From NCBI RefSeq assembly GCF_029255125.1, contig NZ_JAPUVR010000076.1:1-64000 (forward strand): DNA of 64,000 nucleotides. Reading direction: 5' to 3'. Position numbers and translations under genes: made by a program. The notes beneath the pieces were generated by a model. The model did no database searches. It was not told the origin of the DNA and saw nothing but the letters and a program-made list of their open reading frames with translations. This document shows positions 22,013-33,500 of the stretch, piece by piece. Each line of letters starts with the position of its first letter. Position 1 is the first letter of the stretch. The DNA comes from Accumulibacter sp. Its GTDB lineage: Bacteria > Pseudomonadota > Gammaproteobacteria > Burkholderiales > Rhodocyclaceae.

Positions 22013-24174
22013 GACACGCCTCGCCGCGCAAGATCGTTGGCCAGTGCCCGATCGACCTTCAGAATATGATTGACCAGCCAGTCGCGGATGAAGCCCAGCA
22101 ATTCAACGGAAACGGCGGCGCCGCCTTCGTACTGCTCCTTGAAACGGGAGACCCGTTCGATCAGCTTGCGATGCTCAGCCATGTGCGCCGGGCGCTGCGC
22201 GTACTGGTGCTTTTCCATCAGTTTCTCTTCGAAGGAAAAATGCGTCAGCGTATAGTTCACCAATTCATCGAGAATCGCGCCGCAGGTCGCGCGGCCTGCT
22301 CCCGAGCGCATCGCGCCGTTCAGACGGTTGGCGATTTCGATCAGCACCTGATGCTGCTGATCAATCTCCGGATGCCCGACGGCCAGTGCCGCCGACCAGT
22401 CCATCAGTGGCTTGACCGAAATGGTGGCCTCGCTGACCGCTGCCCCTTCGACCTTACCGTCGAGCTTGAAGCGCTGGGCCATGGCAAACATCTGGCTGGA
22501 TGCCAGTTCAAGGTCGGCTGCCGTCTGCAATGACTGCTTGATGACGTTCTCGGTCTGCGCGGAAGCGTTCATGACTTCGTCGACATCGCCGACAATCTCT
22601 TCGATTCGCTGCGTCTGGTCGAGGGTCGCTTGCGACAGGGCGGTCATTTTTTCCAGCGTATCCTGCGCCTGCACCTCGATCGCCCGCAAGGTTTCCGCTG
22701 CACCATTGGCGGCCGTAACGCCTTTGGCAATCACCGGTGCGGCGTCATTCATTCCATCAACCGCCGTTTCCGTATCCGTGCGGATGTCCTGCAGCACTTT
22801 GCCGATCTCGTTTGTCGCCTTGCCCGTCCGTTCGGCAAGCTTGCGCACTTCGTCGGCAACAACTGCGAAGCCGCGGCCCTGTTCTCCGGCGCGCGCGGCT
22901 TCAATCGCTGCGTTCAGCGCGAGCAGATTGGTCTGGTCAGCGATTTCCTTGATGACGCGCGCCATCTGGCCGATCTCGGCGGTGCTGGTCAGCAAATGCG
23001 CAACCCGTTCCGAGGAGGCAGCAACCGTCGCTGCGATCGTCTGCATTTCGCTCGCCACCTCGCTCGCGGAAAGCGCACCGTCCCGCGCGCGTTGGGCGAC
23101 CTCGTGCGCACCATCCTCGGTCTCACGGACGAGCGTCTTGATCCCGTCGACACTCGCCGAAACACCGTCGATCGCCGACCGGGTATGCTGGACAGCCGCC
23201 GCCTGGACTTGCGTCGCAAGGTTGATCTCTCCTGACTCGGCGGAAAGCCGCTCGATACTCGAATGAACCTTGCCAGCGTTGTCGAAGAGCGCTCGCAGCA
23301 TCTCCTGCAAGCGACTCTGCATCTGCGCGAGCACGAAAAGCAGGCTGTCGCGATCGCCGGACTGCAGGCGGATATGCTGGGTGAGGTCGCCGTCGGCGAT
23401 CTTGCTCGTTACGCTGCGCGCGAAGCGTGGCTCTCCACCGAAATCGCTGACGATACTGCGGCGTACGATCCAGGTGCCGATCAGCATCAAAACGGTCGCC
23501 GCAGCGACCAGGAGCAGGCTGTTCGTCGCCTCTCTGCGAAAGACTGCATCGACATCATCTATATAGATGCCGGATCCGACGACCCAGCCCCAGGGCTCGA
23601 ACTTCTTGACGTAGGACAGCTTGCGAAACAACTCGGTGCTGGCACCGCCACCTGGCAGGGGTTTTGGCCAAAGGTACTCGACGTAGCCCTCGCCGGCCTG
23701 TTCGACGACATCGTTGAAAGACAGAAAGAGGTTCTTGTTGTCGAGCTTGATCTTGTCGCCGTTGGCCCCCGCCTGCTGCTGGACGGCTTTGTTGAAACGC
23801 GTTTCGTCGAGCACCTTGCCGTCAAGCGCCGGAACCGTCGGGTGCATCACCATCTTTGGCACCGGCTTGCCGAGATCATTGATCCAGAAATACTCGGTGT
23901 TCTCGTAGCGCAGTTGCCGAATGGCGGCAATGGCCTGCTGGCGGGCGTCCGCATCGTTCAGAGCGCCAGTCTTCTGCTGGCCGTGAAAGTGACCTAACAC
24001 ACCAATCGCCACCTCCACCAGGTGGCGCGTCTTGATCTGGCGGTCTTCGTAAAGTTTGCCATGCAGTGACCACAATGCCTCCCACAACATCAGGAGCATC
24101 ACCAGCCATGCGAGTAAAGGCATCAGAGCAAGCCGCGTCATCAGGCGGCGGCGGCGCAGGAAGGCGGCAAGCAT
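22009..24174 (-). CDS. Methyl-accepting chemotaxis protein with C-terminal hemerythrin domain
   Basis: 721 residues. TM1 about 15-33; a single Cache periplasmic domain (about 40-210) with the typical YFWIND, PKMVMHP and LDGK; TM2 about 218-237; a HAMP-like segment; then the cytoplasmic signalling helix with the hairpin tip [20 protein letters not shown]. Unlike most chemoreceptors it ends in a bacteriohemerythrin domain (about 600-715) with the di-iron ligands [23 protein letters not shown] and HILKVDR all present. It should sense a periplasmic small ligand and cytoplasmic O2 or NO. MLAAFL follows GGGAG; the frame upstream to 24225 is not needed. Confidence 0.92.
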   Translation of the reverse strand: MLAAFLRRRRLMTRLALMPLLAWLVMLLMLWEALWSLHGKLYEDRQIKTRHLVEVAIGVLGHFHGQQKTGALNDADARQQAIAAIRQLRYENTEYFWINDLGKPVPKMVMHPTVPALDGKVLDETRFNKAVQQQAGANGDKIKLDNKNLFLSFNDVVEQAGEGYVEYLWPKPLPGGGASTELFRKLSYVKKFEPWGWVVGSGIYIDDVDAVFRREATNSLLLVAAATVLMLIGTWIVRRSIVSDFGGEPRFARSVTSKIADGDLTQHIRLQSGDRDSLLFVLAQMQSRLQEMLRALFDNAGKVHSSIERLSAESGEINLATQVQAAAVQHTRSAIDGVSASVDGIKTLVRETEDGAHEVAQRARDGALSASEVASEMQTIAATVAASSERVAHLLTSTAEIGQMARVIKEIADQTNLLALNAAIEAARAGEQGRGFAVVADEVRKLAERTGKATNEIGKVLQDIRTDTETAVDGMNDAAPVIAKGVTAANGAAETLRAIEVQAQDTLEKMTALSQATLDQTQRIEEIVGDVDEVMNASAQTENVIKQSLQTAADLELASSQMFAMAQRFKLDGKVEGAAVSEATISVKPLMDWSAALAVGHPEIDQQHQVLIEIANRLNGAMRSGAGRATCGAILDELVNYTLTHFSFEEKLMEKHQYAQRPAHMAEHRKLIERVSRFKEQYEGGAAVSVELLGFIRDWLVNHILKVDRALANDLARRGVS

Positions 24175-24310
24175 CTCGATCTCCCTTTCGAATGTCAGCG
24201 GCAAGATGCGATGCTGGACCAACACGGCGAAAGATGCAACGCCTGCGACGGCTCCATCATGGTGAATTAATGCACGCTCGCGCCACCGCAGCGGAGCGCC
24301 CTGCGGCGCA

Positions 24311-24352
24311 GGCCGGTGGCTCCGAACGGGAGACCTCGTTCGGAGCCTGGCC
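24311..24352 (-). terminator. Long hairpin after icmF
   Basis: A perfect 11-bp inverted repeat GGCTCCGAACG (24318-24328) and CGTTCGGAGCC (24337-24347) with an 8-nt loop, extended by GGCC/GGCC outside. It begins 11 nt past the icmF stop. There is no U run on either side, so it may be a factor-aided terminator or a 3' stability element. Confidence 0.5.
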
Positions 24353-24362
24353 AGAGGATTTT

Positions 24363-27300
24363 CTACATGCTACGTCGATACTGTCCGCCAACAGCGTACA
24401 AGGCGTTCGTAATCTGCCCGAGTGAGCAGACGCGAACGGCGTCGATGAGCACGGCGAAGACGTTTCCGTTGTCGATCACCGTTTGCTGCAGACGTTCCAG
24501 CATGGCGGCGCAGGCGGCCTCATTGCGTCGTTGGAACTCCTGCAGGCGGGTCAGTTGCGATTGCTTTTCCTCTTCGGTCGAGCGCGCGAGTTCGATCTCG
24601 AGCTGCGCGTCGCCGTGTGGGTTGCGGAATGTGTTGACGCCGACGATGGGATAGGACCCGTCGTGCTTCTTGTGTTCGTAGTAGAGCGATTCCTCCTGAA
24701 TCTTGCCGCGCTGATAGCCGGTTTCCATGGCACCGAGGACGCCACCGCGCGCGGCGATCGCTTCGAATTCCTTGAGCACGGCTTCCTCGACCAGATCGGT
24801 CAGTTCGTCGATGATGAACGCGCCCTGATTCGGGTTTTCGTTCATCGCCAGGCCCCATTCGCGGTTGATGATCAACTGGATGGCCATTGCCCGGCGGACC
24901 GATTCCTCGGTCGGCGTGGTGATTGCCTCGTCATACGCGTTGGTGTGCAGAGAGTTGCAGTTATCGTAAATCGCGATCAGGGCCTGCAGCGTCGTGCGGA
25001 TGTCATTGAACGCCATCTCCTGCGCGTGCAGCGAACGTCCGGACGTCTGGATGTGGTACTTCAGCTTCTGGCTGCGCTCGTTGCCGCCATACTTGTTCTT
25101 CATCGCGATCGCCCAGATGCGCCGCGCAACGCGCCCGATGACCGAGTATTCGGGGTCCATGCCGTTGCTGAAGAAGAACGAAAGGTTCGGTGCAAAGTCG
25201 TCGATATGCATGCCGCGCGCCAGGTACGCTTCGACATAGGTGAAGCCGTTGGCCAAGGTGAAGGCCAGTTGCGAAATCGGATTGGCTCCGGCTTCGGCGA
25301 TGTGGTAGCCGGAAATCGAGACCGAGTAGAAATTGCTGATGTGGTTGTGAACGAAGAATTCCTGGATGTCACCCATCATCTTGAGCGCGAACTCGGTTGA
25401 GAAGATGCAGGTGTTTTGCCCCTGGTCTTCCTTCAGGATGTCGGCCTGCACCGTGCCGCGCAGGTTGCTGAGCACCCAGGCGCGAATCTTCTGAGTCTCG
25501 TCCTCGGTCGGCTCGCGCTCGTTATCGGTGCGAAACTTCTGTATCTGCTGATCGATCGCCGTATTGAAAAACATCGACAGGATGATTGGCGCCGGACCAT
25601 TGATCGTCAGCGAGACCGATGTGGTCGGCGCGCAAAGTTCGAAGCCGCTGAACAAGACCTTCATGTCGTCGAGCGTGGCGATCGAAACGCCGGAGTTGCC
25701 GACTTTGCCGTAGATGTCCGGGCGCGCGTCCGGGTCGCAACCGTAGAGCGTTACCGAATCGAAGGCGGTCGACAAGCGCTTGGCCGGCATACCTTCGGAA
25801 ACCCGCTTGAAGCGGCGGTTGGTTCGGAAGGCATCGCCTTCGCCAGCGAACATGCGCGTCGGATCCTCGTTTTCGCGCTTGAAAGCAAAAACGCCGGCGG
25901 TGAAGGGGAACGAGCCGGGGACGTTTTCCTTCATCAGGAAGCGCAGAACTTCGCCGTCGTCCTGGTAAGTCGGCAGCGCGACCTTGCGGATGCGTGAACC
26001 GGAGAGCGAGGTATTGGTCAGCCGGGTGCGAATCTCCTTGTCGCGAATCTTCACGACATACTCGTCCTGCGCGTAGAGCTCGACGGTCTTCGGCCACATG
26101 TCGAGCAGCTTTCTGGCCCGGGGGTCGAGCTGGCTGTCCTTCCAGGTGATCAGCTCGTCGAAGTCGCCCGCTGCTTTGCCGCAGCCGACGAAGAGCGCTT
26201 TTGCCGTACGCAGAGCCTGCCGCTGGTGAGCGATCTGGGCTTGTTCCCCCGTATGCGCATGATAGCTGCGCACGGCCTCGGCGATTTCGGCCAGGTAGCG
26301 CACCCGCTGCGGGGGGACGATGGCGCGCTGGTTCGAGGACTTGCGCACGCCGACCAAAGGCAGCTTGCCGCGCTTGAGCTTGAGACCACAGGCACTGAGT
26401 TTGGCGACGATCGCCTGGTACAGACCGGTGATTCCGTCGTCATTGAAACGGGCGGCGATCGTGCCGAAAACCGGCATTTCCTCGAGACCCTGGGAGAACG
26501 CTTCGTGATTGCGCTGATACTGCTTGCGGACATCGCGCAGGGCATCCTCGGCGCCCTTGCGGTCGAACTTGTTGATCGCCACAAAATCGGCGAAATCAAG
26601 CATGTCGATCTTCTCGAGTTGCGACGCCGCACCAAACTCGGGCGTCATGACATACAGCGAGGCGTCGACCAGCGGCACGATTGCCGCATTGCCCTGCCCG
26701 ATGCCGGAGGTTTCGACGATCACCAGATCGAAGCCGGCCAGCTTGCAGGCGGCAATGACTTCCGGAAGAGCGGCCGAGACTTCCGACCCGGTCTCGCGTG
26801 TCGCCAGTGAACGCATGTAGATATTCGGATGCTCGATGGCATTCATCCGAATGCGATCGCCGAGCAGAGCGCCGCCGGTGCGCTTGCGCGAGGGGTCGAT
26901 CGAGATGATCGCCAGACGCAGGGTGTCCGCCTGATCGATGCGGAAACGACGCACCACCTCGTCGGTGAGTGATGACTTGCCGGCACCGCCGGTTCCGGTG
27001 ATGCCCAGCGTTGGCACCTTCACCGATGCCGCTGCCTGGACGATCTTCTTGCGCAGTGCGTCGGGGTAAACGCCGTTTTCCAGCGCCGTGATGATTTGCG
27101 CCAGCTTGCGCCGATCGCCCGCCTTCAAGGCAGCCAGAACAGCGTCCGGGTCTTTCGGCGCAAGGCCGGAAACATCGACGTCGGCCCGGCTGACGACTTC
27201 GTTGATCATCCCCTGCAAGCCCATCGTCTGGCCGTCTTCCGGCGAGTAGATGCGGGCGACGCCGTAGGCGTGCAACTCGGCGATCTCGCTCGGCACGATG

Positions 27301-27629
27301 ACGCCGCCGCCGCCGCCAAAAACCTGGATGTTCTCCCCGCCGCCCGCCTTGAGCAGGTCGATCATGTACTTGAAGAACTCGACGTGGCCTCCCTGGTAGG
27401 AGGTGATGGCGATTCCCTGCACGTCCTCCTGCAAGGCCGCGTTGACGATTTCCTGAACCGAGCGGTTGTGTCCGAGATGGATCACCTCGGCGCCTGTGGA
27501 TTGCAGAATCCGACGCATGATGTTGATCGATGCGTCGTGCCCGTCGAACAGCGAAGCGGCGGTGACGAACCGTACCTTGTGCTTGGGTTTGTAGGGCGAG
27601 AGCTTCTTGGCGATGGAAAGATCGGTCAT
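24363..27629 (-). CDS. icmF: Fused isobutyryl-CoA mutase IcmF
   Basis: 1088 residues. Fuses three parts: an N-terminal B12-binding domain (about 15-150; [15 protein letters not shown] with the cobalt-ligating His), a MeaB-like G-protein chaperone (about 200-400; Walker [31 protein letters not shown]), and the mutase barrel (about 480-1088). The barrel reads [20 protein letters not shown] where methylmalonyl-CoA mutases have GPYATMY, which supports isobutyryl-CoA/butyryl-CoA (and possibly isovaleryl/pivalyl) specificity. Links valine or fatty acid carbon with the butyryl pool. [10 protein letters not shown] is the start; a divergent AraC-type regulator lies 170 nt away. Confidence 0.95.
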   Translation of the reverse strand: MTDLSIAKKLSPYKPKHKVRFVTAASLFDGHDASINIMRRILQSTGAEVIHLGHNRSVQEIVNAALQEDVQGIAITSYQGGHVEFFKYMIDLLKAGGGENIQVFGGGGGVIVPSEIAELHAYGVARIYSPEDGQTMGLQGMINEVVSRADVDVSGLAPKDPDAVLAALKAGDRRKLAQIITALENGVYPDALRKKIVQAAASVKVPTLGITGTGGAGKSSLTDEVVRRFRIDQADTLRLAIISIDPSRKRTGGALLGDRIRMNAIEHPNIYMRSLATRETGSEVSAALPEVIAACKLAGFDLVIVETSGIGQGNAAIVPLVDASLYVMTPEFGAASQLEKIDMLDFADFVAINKFDRKGAEDALRDVRKQYQRNHEAFSQGLEEMPVFGTIAARFNDDGITGLYQAIVAKLSACGLKLKRGKLPLVGVRKSSNQRAIVPPQRVRYLAEIAEAVRSYHAHTGEQAQIAHQRQALRTAKALFVGCGKAAGDFDELITWKDSQLDPRARKLLDMWPKTVELYAQDEYVVKIRDKEIRTRLTNTSLSGSRIRKVALPTYQDDGEVLRFLMKENVPGSFPFTAGVFAFKRENEDPTRMFAGEGDAFRTNRRFKRVSEGMPAKRLSTAFDSVTLYGCDPDARPDIYGKVGNSGVSIATLDDMKVLFSGFELCAPTTSVSLTINGPAPIILSMFFNTAIDQQIQKFRTDNEREPTEDETQKIRAWVLSNLRGTVQADILKEDQGQNTCIFSTEFALKMMGDIQEFFVHNHISNFYSVSISGYHIAEAGANPISQLAFTLANGFTYVEAYLARGMHIDDFAPNLSFFFSNGMDPEYSVIGRVARRIWAIAMKNKYGGNERSQKLKYHIQTSGRSLHAQEMAFNDIRTTLQALIAIYDNCNSLHTNAYDEAITTPTEESVRRAMAIQLIINREWGLAMNENPNQGAFIIDELTDLVEEAVLKEFEAIAARGGVLGAMETGYQRGKIQEESLYYEHKKHDGSYPIVGVNTFRNPHGDAQLEIELARSTEEEKQSQLTRLQEFQRRNEAACAAMLERLQQTVIDNGNVFAVLIDAVRVCSLGQITNALYAVGGQYRRSM

Positions 27630-27799
27630 GGGGTTCGGCTCCAAGAGAATCAGTCGGGTCGTTCCGGTGACCAGGAACGATGCGCGGACGCACATGGTAG
27701 GAAGTTGACGGCAAGAAAGCCATTACCCGATGCGCCGTGCACAATGTAATTTCTGCCAACTTGAATTATTCTGTCAATACACCATGTTGCGAGGAGACG

Positions 27800-28933
27800 A
27801 TGAACGACCCTGAGAAGACCGCCAACGGCGATCAGCCGACCCGCGCGCGGCACGCCAGTCGGCATGGCCCTGCCCGGGCGACAGTAGCGATCGCCTTCGT
27901 GCACGGTATGCTGGCCGGCCTGCGACAGGCTGGTCGTGACCCGGCAGCCCTGCTGGCACGGGCGCAGTTGGCGCCCGAACTGCTCGGTGAGGCGACGGCA
28001 CGCGTTCCCGTTGACCGTTATGCCGAGCTCTACAATCTGACCAACCAGGAGCTCGATGACGAGGGCTTCGCTCTGTTCTCCTTGCCGATGCGTGTCGGCA
28101 CCTTTGAGTTCCTTTGTCGCAGCGTCATTACTGCGCCGACGCTGGCGGAAGCGATCGCGCGCAGCATACGCTTTCTGCGCCTGCTCCTGCCCGATCTGAC
28201 GGTGGGTCTGGTCAGCGACGCAGAACAGGCCCGACTGATCATCGAAGAGGCGCGGCCGCTGTCGGTCGGACGCATTTTTGCTTTCGAATGGTTGCTGCGC
28301 CTCCTGCATGGGCTCTTTTCCTGGCTCGTCGGGCGCAATCTGGTGCTTGACTCGGTAAGTTTCCCCTACCCACGCCCGCCGCATGCCGACGACTATGCGT
28401 TGATCTACACGGCGCAATCGAGATTTGATGCGCCAAGACTGGCCGCCAGCTTCGCCGCCAGCCTTCTCGACCTCCCTGTACGGCGCGACGAAGCAGCCTT
28501 GCAGGCTTTCCTCGACGGGGCTCCCGGCAAGCTGACGACGCTCTATCGACGCGACCGTGAAATGGTCCAGCGCGTCCGCAACGTCTTGCGCGAGAGTCTG
28601 CCCGGCGCTCCTTCGCAGGCGGCAGTGGCGCATTCCCTGCATTTGTCGCCACGTACGCTGCATCGCCGTCTGGAGGAAGAGGGATCGTGCTTTCAGGCGG
28701 TCAAGGATGCCCTGCTGCGCGATCTCGCGATCGATCGACTGGAAAAAAGCAGTCTAGCGATTGCGCGCATCGCCGCCGAGCTCGGCTTTGCCGATACCGC
28801 AGCTTTCTATCGCGCCTTTCGGCGCTGGACGGGAATGGGGCCAGCCGGCTATCGCAGACGACTGCAGAGCGTAGCCCAGCGGCAGTCGACCTTGCCGAAT
28901 GGCTTGGCGAAAACGGACGGTAAAGCGGTATAG
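27800..28933 (+). CDS. AraC-family transcriptional regulator
   Basis: 377 residues. The N-terminal two thirds match the arabinose-binding-like domain 2 of OruR/ArgR-type AraC regulators (LLGEATARVPVDRYAELYNLT); the C terminus has the double HTH: VAHSLHLSPRTLHRRLEEEG and then IARIAAELGFADTAAFYRAFRRWTG. GAGGAGAC before ATG 27800 supports that start over an ATG-like opening at 27737. It is divergent from icmF, so icmF is the natural target, perhaps with an acyl-CoA or fatty acid as effector; this is inference. Confidence 0.9.
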   Translation: MNDPEKTANGDQPTRARHASRHGPARATVAIAFVHGMLAGLRQAGRDPAALLARAQLAPELLGEATARVPVDRYAELYNLTNQELDDEGFALFSLPMRVGTFEFLCRSVITAPTLAEAIARSIRFLRLLLPDLTVGLVSDAEQARLIIEEARPLSVGRIFAFEWLLRLLHGLFSWLVGRNLVLDSVSFPYPRPPHADDYALIYTAQSRFDAPRLAASFAASLLDLPVRRDEAALQAFLDGAPGKLTTLYRRDREMVQRVRNVLRESLPGAPSQAAVAHSLHLSPRTLHRRLEEEGSCFQAVKDALLRDLAIDRLEKSSLAIARIAAELGFADTAAFYRAFRRWTGMGPAGYRRRLQSVAQRQSTLPNGLAKTDGKAV

Positions 28934-29003
28934 CAGCAAGTTACAGATGGTCTTCCGACGTACCACCGCGCTCCCCGCACGCGGGTCGGCAGGCCGCCGC
29001 CGC

Positions 29004-30314
29004 TCACTTTTCGGTCATGAAGCGGGTGGCGTTCTCGAGGTCGGCGTGCGTGCTTCCGCCGTAAAGCGCATTGACGAACTTGCGCCAGTTGAGATCCGGT
29101 TCTCCCATCTGGAAGCCATAGACACCGCCATCCGATTCGCGCGAGGCACAGACCTGGATGCGCGAGACCTCGGCGGGCCCCAGCTGTATCGTGACTTCAC
29201 CCCATACGTTGATCGGTACATTCCGCACGGCGTGCGCAAGAAATCCGTAGCGCGAAAGCTGGAAAATCTCGAGTCCCGCGGTGTTTTCCGTTCCGTCGGG
29301 CGAGATTACGGTGAATCTGGCTGGGCATCTGACCGAAAAGCGGCGGTGGCGGCGGCGCGTCTTGTCGTCCTGGTTTCCCTCCGGGACGACTGGCAGAACG
29401 TCACGATACGCCGGCAGGTCATAGATCGTATGCAGAAGACATTTCTTGCGGTCACTCAACTGGGCGAAGACGTTTGTCCTGACGTTGAAGAAGTAGTTGA
29501 GCAGTTCCGGCGTGAGCACCGGATCGTTGGTCGTATAGAAGCGCCGCGGGGGCAGCTTGATATTGGGCAGTTGTACTTCGGTGAAGAAGGCGTGCAAGTT
29601 CTTCTTCGGCGGCCGCGACCCATAGTTCTTCTTGAAGATAGCCGGTGCCGAGCGCAGGTCCAGCGTTGCGCCGACGGCCGGTGCGCCGTTGACGAAATCG
29701 TAGTTTTCCACGACGTTCTGCGTCAGCCGTTCAAAGAACAGCAGCGACTCGTACATTTCGATATGCGCCGGGTTGACCGCAATGACCAGGTGCCGGGTGT
29801 CGAAAAACGTCGTGCAATACTCGTACATGAACTTCATCAGCGGAAAGAGGATGCTGCCGCCCGTCCGCCGGAATCGCTTGTGAATGGCCAGGGCCGACAC
29901 TTCGGCGATCTTGCCCTTCTTTTCCCGAATTGCCGTCAGATCAAAAATTCGCTGGAGCGGAAAGCCGAGTACGCTCTCGCGGATCAGCGAGAGCGTACCG
30001 ACAACCTCACCATCGTACTTCGCGCAGAGCGTGGTCGTCGTTGGCAGCGCGTGGTAAATCGTCACGCGCATGCCGGAAGGATCAGGTTTCATAAAGCCAC
30101 TGCCGACATAGGCATCATGCAGCAAGGTGAAACAGGCTTCGAGTTCCTCCTGGGTTTCGGCGATCTTCAGGACCAGTCGGTCGCTGGGCGCGGGATCGCA
30201 ATCGACGAAGTTGCGATAGACGGCAAACCGCCGCTTTCTGGGAAGGAAATTGAATGCCCTCCGCAGCATCCCGTGCATCAGCTTTCGTACCGGCAAGGCA
30301 ATTTTCTTGATCAT
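29004..30314 (-). CDS. FeeM-like N-acyltransferase fused to a PilZ domain
   Basis: 436 residues in two parts. Residues about 45-230 look like the GNAT-fold N-acyl amino acid synthase family (FeeM type): a beta strand with the central KIAEVSALAIHKRFRRTGGSILFPLMKF block, followed by the HLVIAVNP strand. Residues about 318-430 are a PilZ domain: the Arg cluster TRRRHRRFSV supplies RxxxR; the second motif (D/N)xSxxG reads QLSRYG, so S and G are kept but the first residue is Gln. c-di-GMP binding is therefore plausible but not certain. Family assignment of the first domain is from memory. Acyl donor and amine acceptor are unknown. It is a single-gene unit. Confidence 0.72.
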   Translation of the reverse strand: MIKKIALPVRKLMHGMLRRAFNFLPRKRRFAVYRNFVDCDPAPSDRLVLKIAETQEELEACFTLLHDAYVGSGFMKPDPSGMRVTIYHALPTTTTLCAKYDGEVVGTLSLIRESVLGFPLQRIFDLTAIREKKGKIAEVSALAIHKRFRRTGGSILFPLMKFMYEYCTTFFDTRHLVIAVNPAHIEMYESLLFFERLTQNVVENYDFVNGAPAVGATLDLRSAPAIFKKNYGSRPPKKNLHAFFTEVQLPNIKLPPRRFYTTNDPVLTPELLNYFFNVRTNVFAQLSDRKKCLLHTIYDLPAYRDVLPVVPEGNQDDKTRRRHRRFSVRCPARFTVISPDGTENTAGLEIFQLSRYGFLAHAVRNVPINVWGEVTIQLGPAEVSRIQVCASRESDGGVYGFQMGEPDLNWRKFVNALYGGSTHADLENATRFMTEK

Positions 30315-30574
30315 TCACATCCCCTCAGCAAGGAGCAAGATCCGCCGAGAACATTTTTCATTGCTGGTAAGAACTCCCGTGCTGCTTTCAATGGCCAAAC
30401 GACCCAGAGCAACCGTGTACTGTACCGAAATCCGCGCGCAAGGTGCAGCGCGTCGGTGCGCTGCCGGACGCCACCTGGCCGACATCTTACCAAACACCGA
30501 CGCACCGGTTTCTCCATCTGACAGCGAGTAGCGCGCGATCGTGCGGCGAGGTGCGTGCAGCCCTCGTCCACACA

Positions 30575-33500
30575 TCAGGCGGGCAGACGGGCTGGTGAAC
30601 GCCCCCCCAGGCGATCAGTCAGACGTTCGAGCAAGACATAGATCACCGGAGTGAGGAAAAGGGTCAGAAACTGTGAAACGAGCAGGCCGCCGACAACTGC
30701 CAAGCCCAGCGGTTGGCGCACCTCGCCGCCCGCCCCCAAGCCGAGGGCAATCGGCAGCGTGCCGGCGAATGCGGCCATCGTCGTCATCATGATCGGACGA
30801 AAGCGGACGATGCTCGCCTCGAAGATCGCCATCGTTGCCGGCCGGCCATCCAGCCGTTGGCGCACCAGGGCGAAATCGATCATCATGATTGCGTTCTTCT
30901 TGACGATGCCGATCAGCATGATGATTCCGACGAAGGCGTAGAGGCTCAGATCGACGCGGCAGACGAGCAGGGTAAGCAAGGCGCCGAGGCCGGCCGACGG
31001 CAGGCCGGAAAGGATGGTCAGCGGATGCACGAAGCTCTCGTAGAGAATCCCCAGCACGAGATAGACCACCAGAACGGCGATCAGGAGGAGAATTCCCAGC
31101 CCCTGCAGCGAGGACGCGAAGGCTTGCGCCGTCCCCTGCAGGCTCGTGGTGAGTGAAACCGGCAAGTTGAGATCCTTTTCCAGCGCCTTGATGCGGCTTA
31201 CCGCCTCGCCAAGTGAAACGCCCGGCAAGAGATTGAAGGAAATCGTCACCGAGGGCAGTTGTCCCTGGTGGTTGACGGTCAGTGCCTGTGTCTTGCGGCT
31301 CACCCGGGCAACCGTGTCGAGCGGTATCAGGCGACCACCGGCGGCGCGCACGTAAAGGCGCGACAACATCGAGGGATCAGCCTGAAACTCGCGAGCCACC
31401 TCGAGAATCACCTGGTACTGGTTGGTGGAACCATAGATGGTCGAAATCTGGCGCGCGCTGAAAGCGCTTTGCAGGGCATCCTCAACCTGCGCAAAGCTCA
31501 GACCGACCGTCGACAGTTTGTCACGATCGACCTCGATCGCCACGACCGGGCTGAGGTTGTTCAGATTGCTCGTCACGTCGACAAACCCGGGCAGCGCACG
31601 AATCCGCCCGAGCAGCGTATTCGTCCACTGATAAAGCTCATCGAGATCGGTGTCCTGCAGCGTGTATTGGTACTGCGCAGCGGTGATCTGCCCGCCAATG
31701 CGAATCACTGGCGGATTCTGCAGATACACTTTCAGACCGGGGACGGCAGCAAGCTTCGGTCTGAGCTCCTGGATGATCTCGTCCGGTGTCAGGCGGCGCT
31801 CACCGGCCGGTTTCAGCAACATGAAGATCGTTCCCGTATTGGCGGTGGGCCGGATGCCGCCGGCACCAACGGACGACATGAACGAGCGGATATTCGGGTC
31901 ACGCGCAACGATCGCGGCAGCCGCCCGCTGATGCTCGACCATCGACGCGAAGGACGCGTCCTGCGCGGCCTCGGTGAAGGCAATCAGCCGTCCGCTGTCG
32001 CCGCTCGCGATGAAGTCCTTCGGAACGATTGCAAACAAGGCGCCGGTCGCCACCAGGCTGCCGACAAACGTGCTCAGAATCAGCCTTGGCCGCGCCATTG
32101 CCCAGGCCAGGCTGCGTTCGTAGGCGGCGAGCAGTGCAGCGAAGAAGGCTTCGAAGAGAGCGAACAGTCGGCCATGCTGCACATGCCTTGTAGACTGCAG
32201 ATAGCGGCTGCAGAGCATTGGCGTGAGGGTCAGCGAGACGAAGCCGGAGACCAGAATCGCAATGCAGATGGTTACGGCGAACTCGTGCAGAAGACGGCCG
32301 ACGATGCCGCCCATGAAGAGAACCGGAATGAACACGGCAATCAGCGACAAGGTCATCGAGACGATCGTGAAGCCGATTTCCCGCGCTCCTTTGATTGCCG
32401 CAGAAAACGGCGGCTCACCAGCTTCGAGATGACGGACAATGTTCTCGAGCATGACGATCGCGTCGTCGACGACGAAGCCGACGGCCAGCGTCAGGGCAAG
32501 CAGCGAGAGGTTGTCCAGGCTGTAGTCGAGCAGATGCATCGCCGCAAACGTGCCGATCAGCGAAATCGGCAGCGCCAGGCTCGGGATCAGCGTCGCCGAG
32601 GCGTTGCGTAGAAAGAGCAGAATGACCAGGACGACGAGAAAACCGGCGAGCAGCAGCGTGAATTGCACATCCTCGATCGCTTCCCGGATCGAAATGCTGC
32701 GATCATAGAGGATGTTCATCTCGATCGCCGCTGGCAGCTTGGCCTGAAAGCCTGGCAGGATCTTGCGGATGGCGTCCACCGTCGCGATCGTGTTGGCTCC
32801 CGGCTGGCGTTGAATCGCCAGGACGATGGCGCGCTTATCGACGTTCCAACTGGCTATCCGGTCGTTCTCGACGCCATCGACCGGCGTCGCCACCTCTTCC
32901 AGGCGAACCGGCGCGCCGTTGCGCCAGGCGACGATCAGCGGCCGATAAGCCGCTGCGTTCGACAATTGTCCATTGTCCTTCAGGGCAAAGGTCTGGCGGG
33001 TGCCGTCGAGGCTGCCGATCGGCTGGTTGACGTTGGCTTGCGCGATCGCCTGCTGCAGTTCATCGATTCCCAGGCCGCGCGCGCTGAGTCGATCGAGGTC
33101 GGCGCGAATCCGCACTGCATATTTCTGCGCGCCAAGTACCTGGACCTGAGCCACTCCCGGAAGCGTAGACAGGCGCTGCGCCAACTGCGTCTGGGCATAC
33201 TCGTCGACCAGCGGCAACGGCAGCGTGGTCGACGACAGCGCAACGTAGAAAATCGGCGAGTCGGCCGGATTGACTTTCCGGAACGATGGCGGCGCCGGCA
33301 GATTCGGCGGCAGCTTGCGCAGTGCGCCGGAAATTGCCGACTGCACGTCCTGCGCGGCTGCATCGATGTTGCGTTCGAGCGCAAACTGCAGGGTGATCGA
33401 GGTCGATCCCTGGGCACTCGTCGAACTCATCGAATCAAGCCCGGCGATCGTCGAGAACTGGCTTTCCAGCGGCGTCGCGACCGCCGCCGCCATTGTTTCC

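Noticed and set aside
24483-25400. 305-residue open frame opposite icmF
   Set aside because: No motif and fully inside icmF; codon pattern belongs to the minus strand.
27680-27760. Sigma-54 promoter for icmF
   Set aside because: A TTGGCA is present, but no GC dinucleotide falls at the required distance for a -24/-12 element.
27765-27785. TTGA-N9-TCAA palindrome between icmF and the AraC-type gene
   Set aside because: The arms are only 4 bp and expected by chance in an A/T-rich spot; not enough to call an operator.
31259-32611. 450-residue plus-strand open frame
   Set aside because: Antisense to the RND pump gene; rich in Arg/His/Asp/Gln, as expected from the reverse of GC-rich coding DNA.
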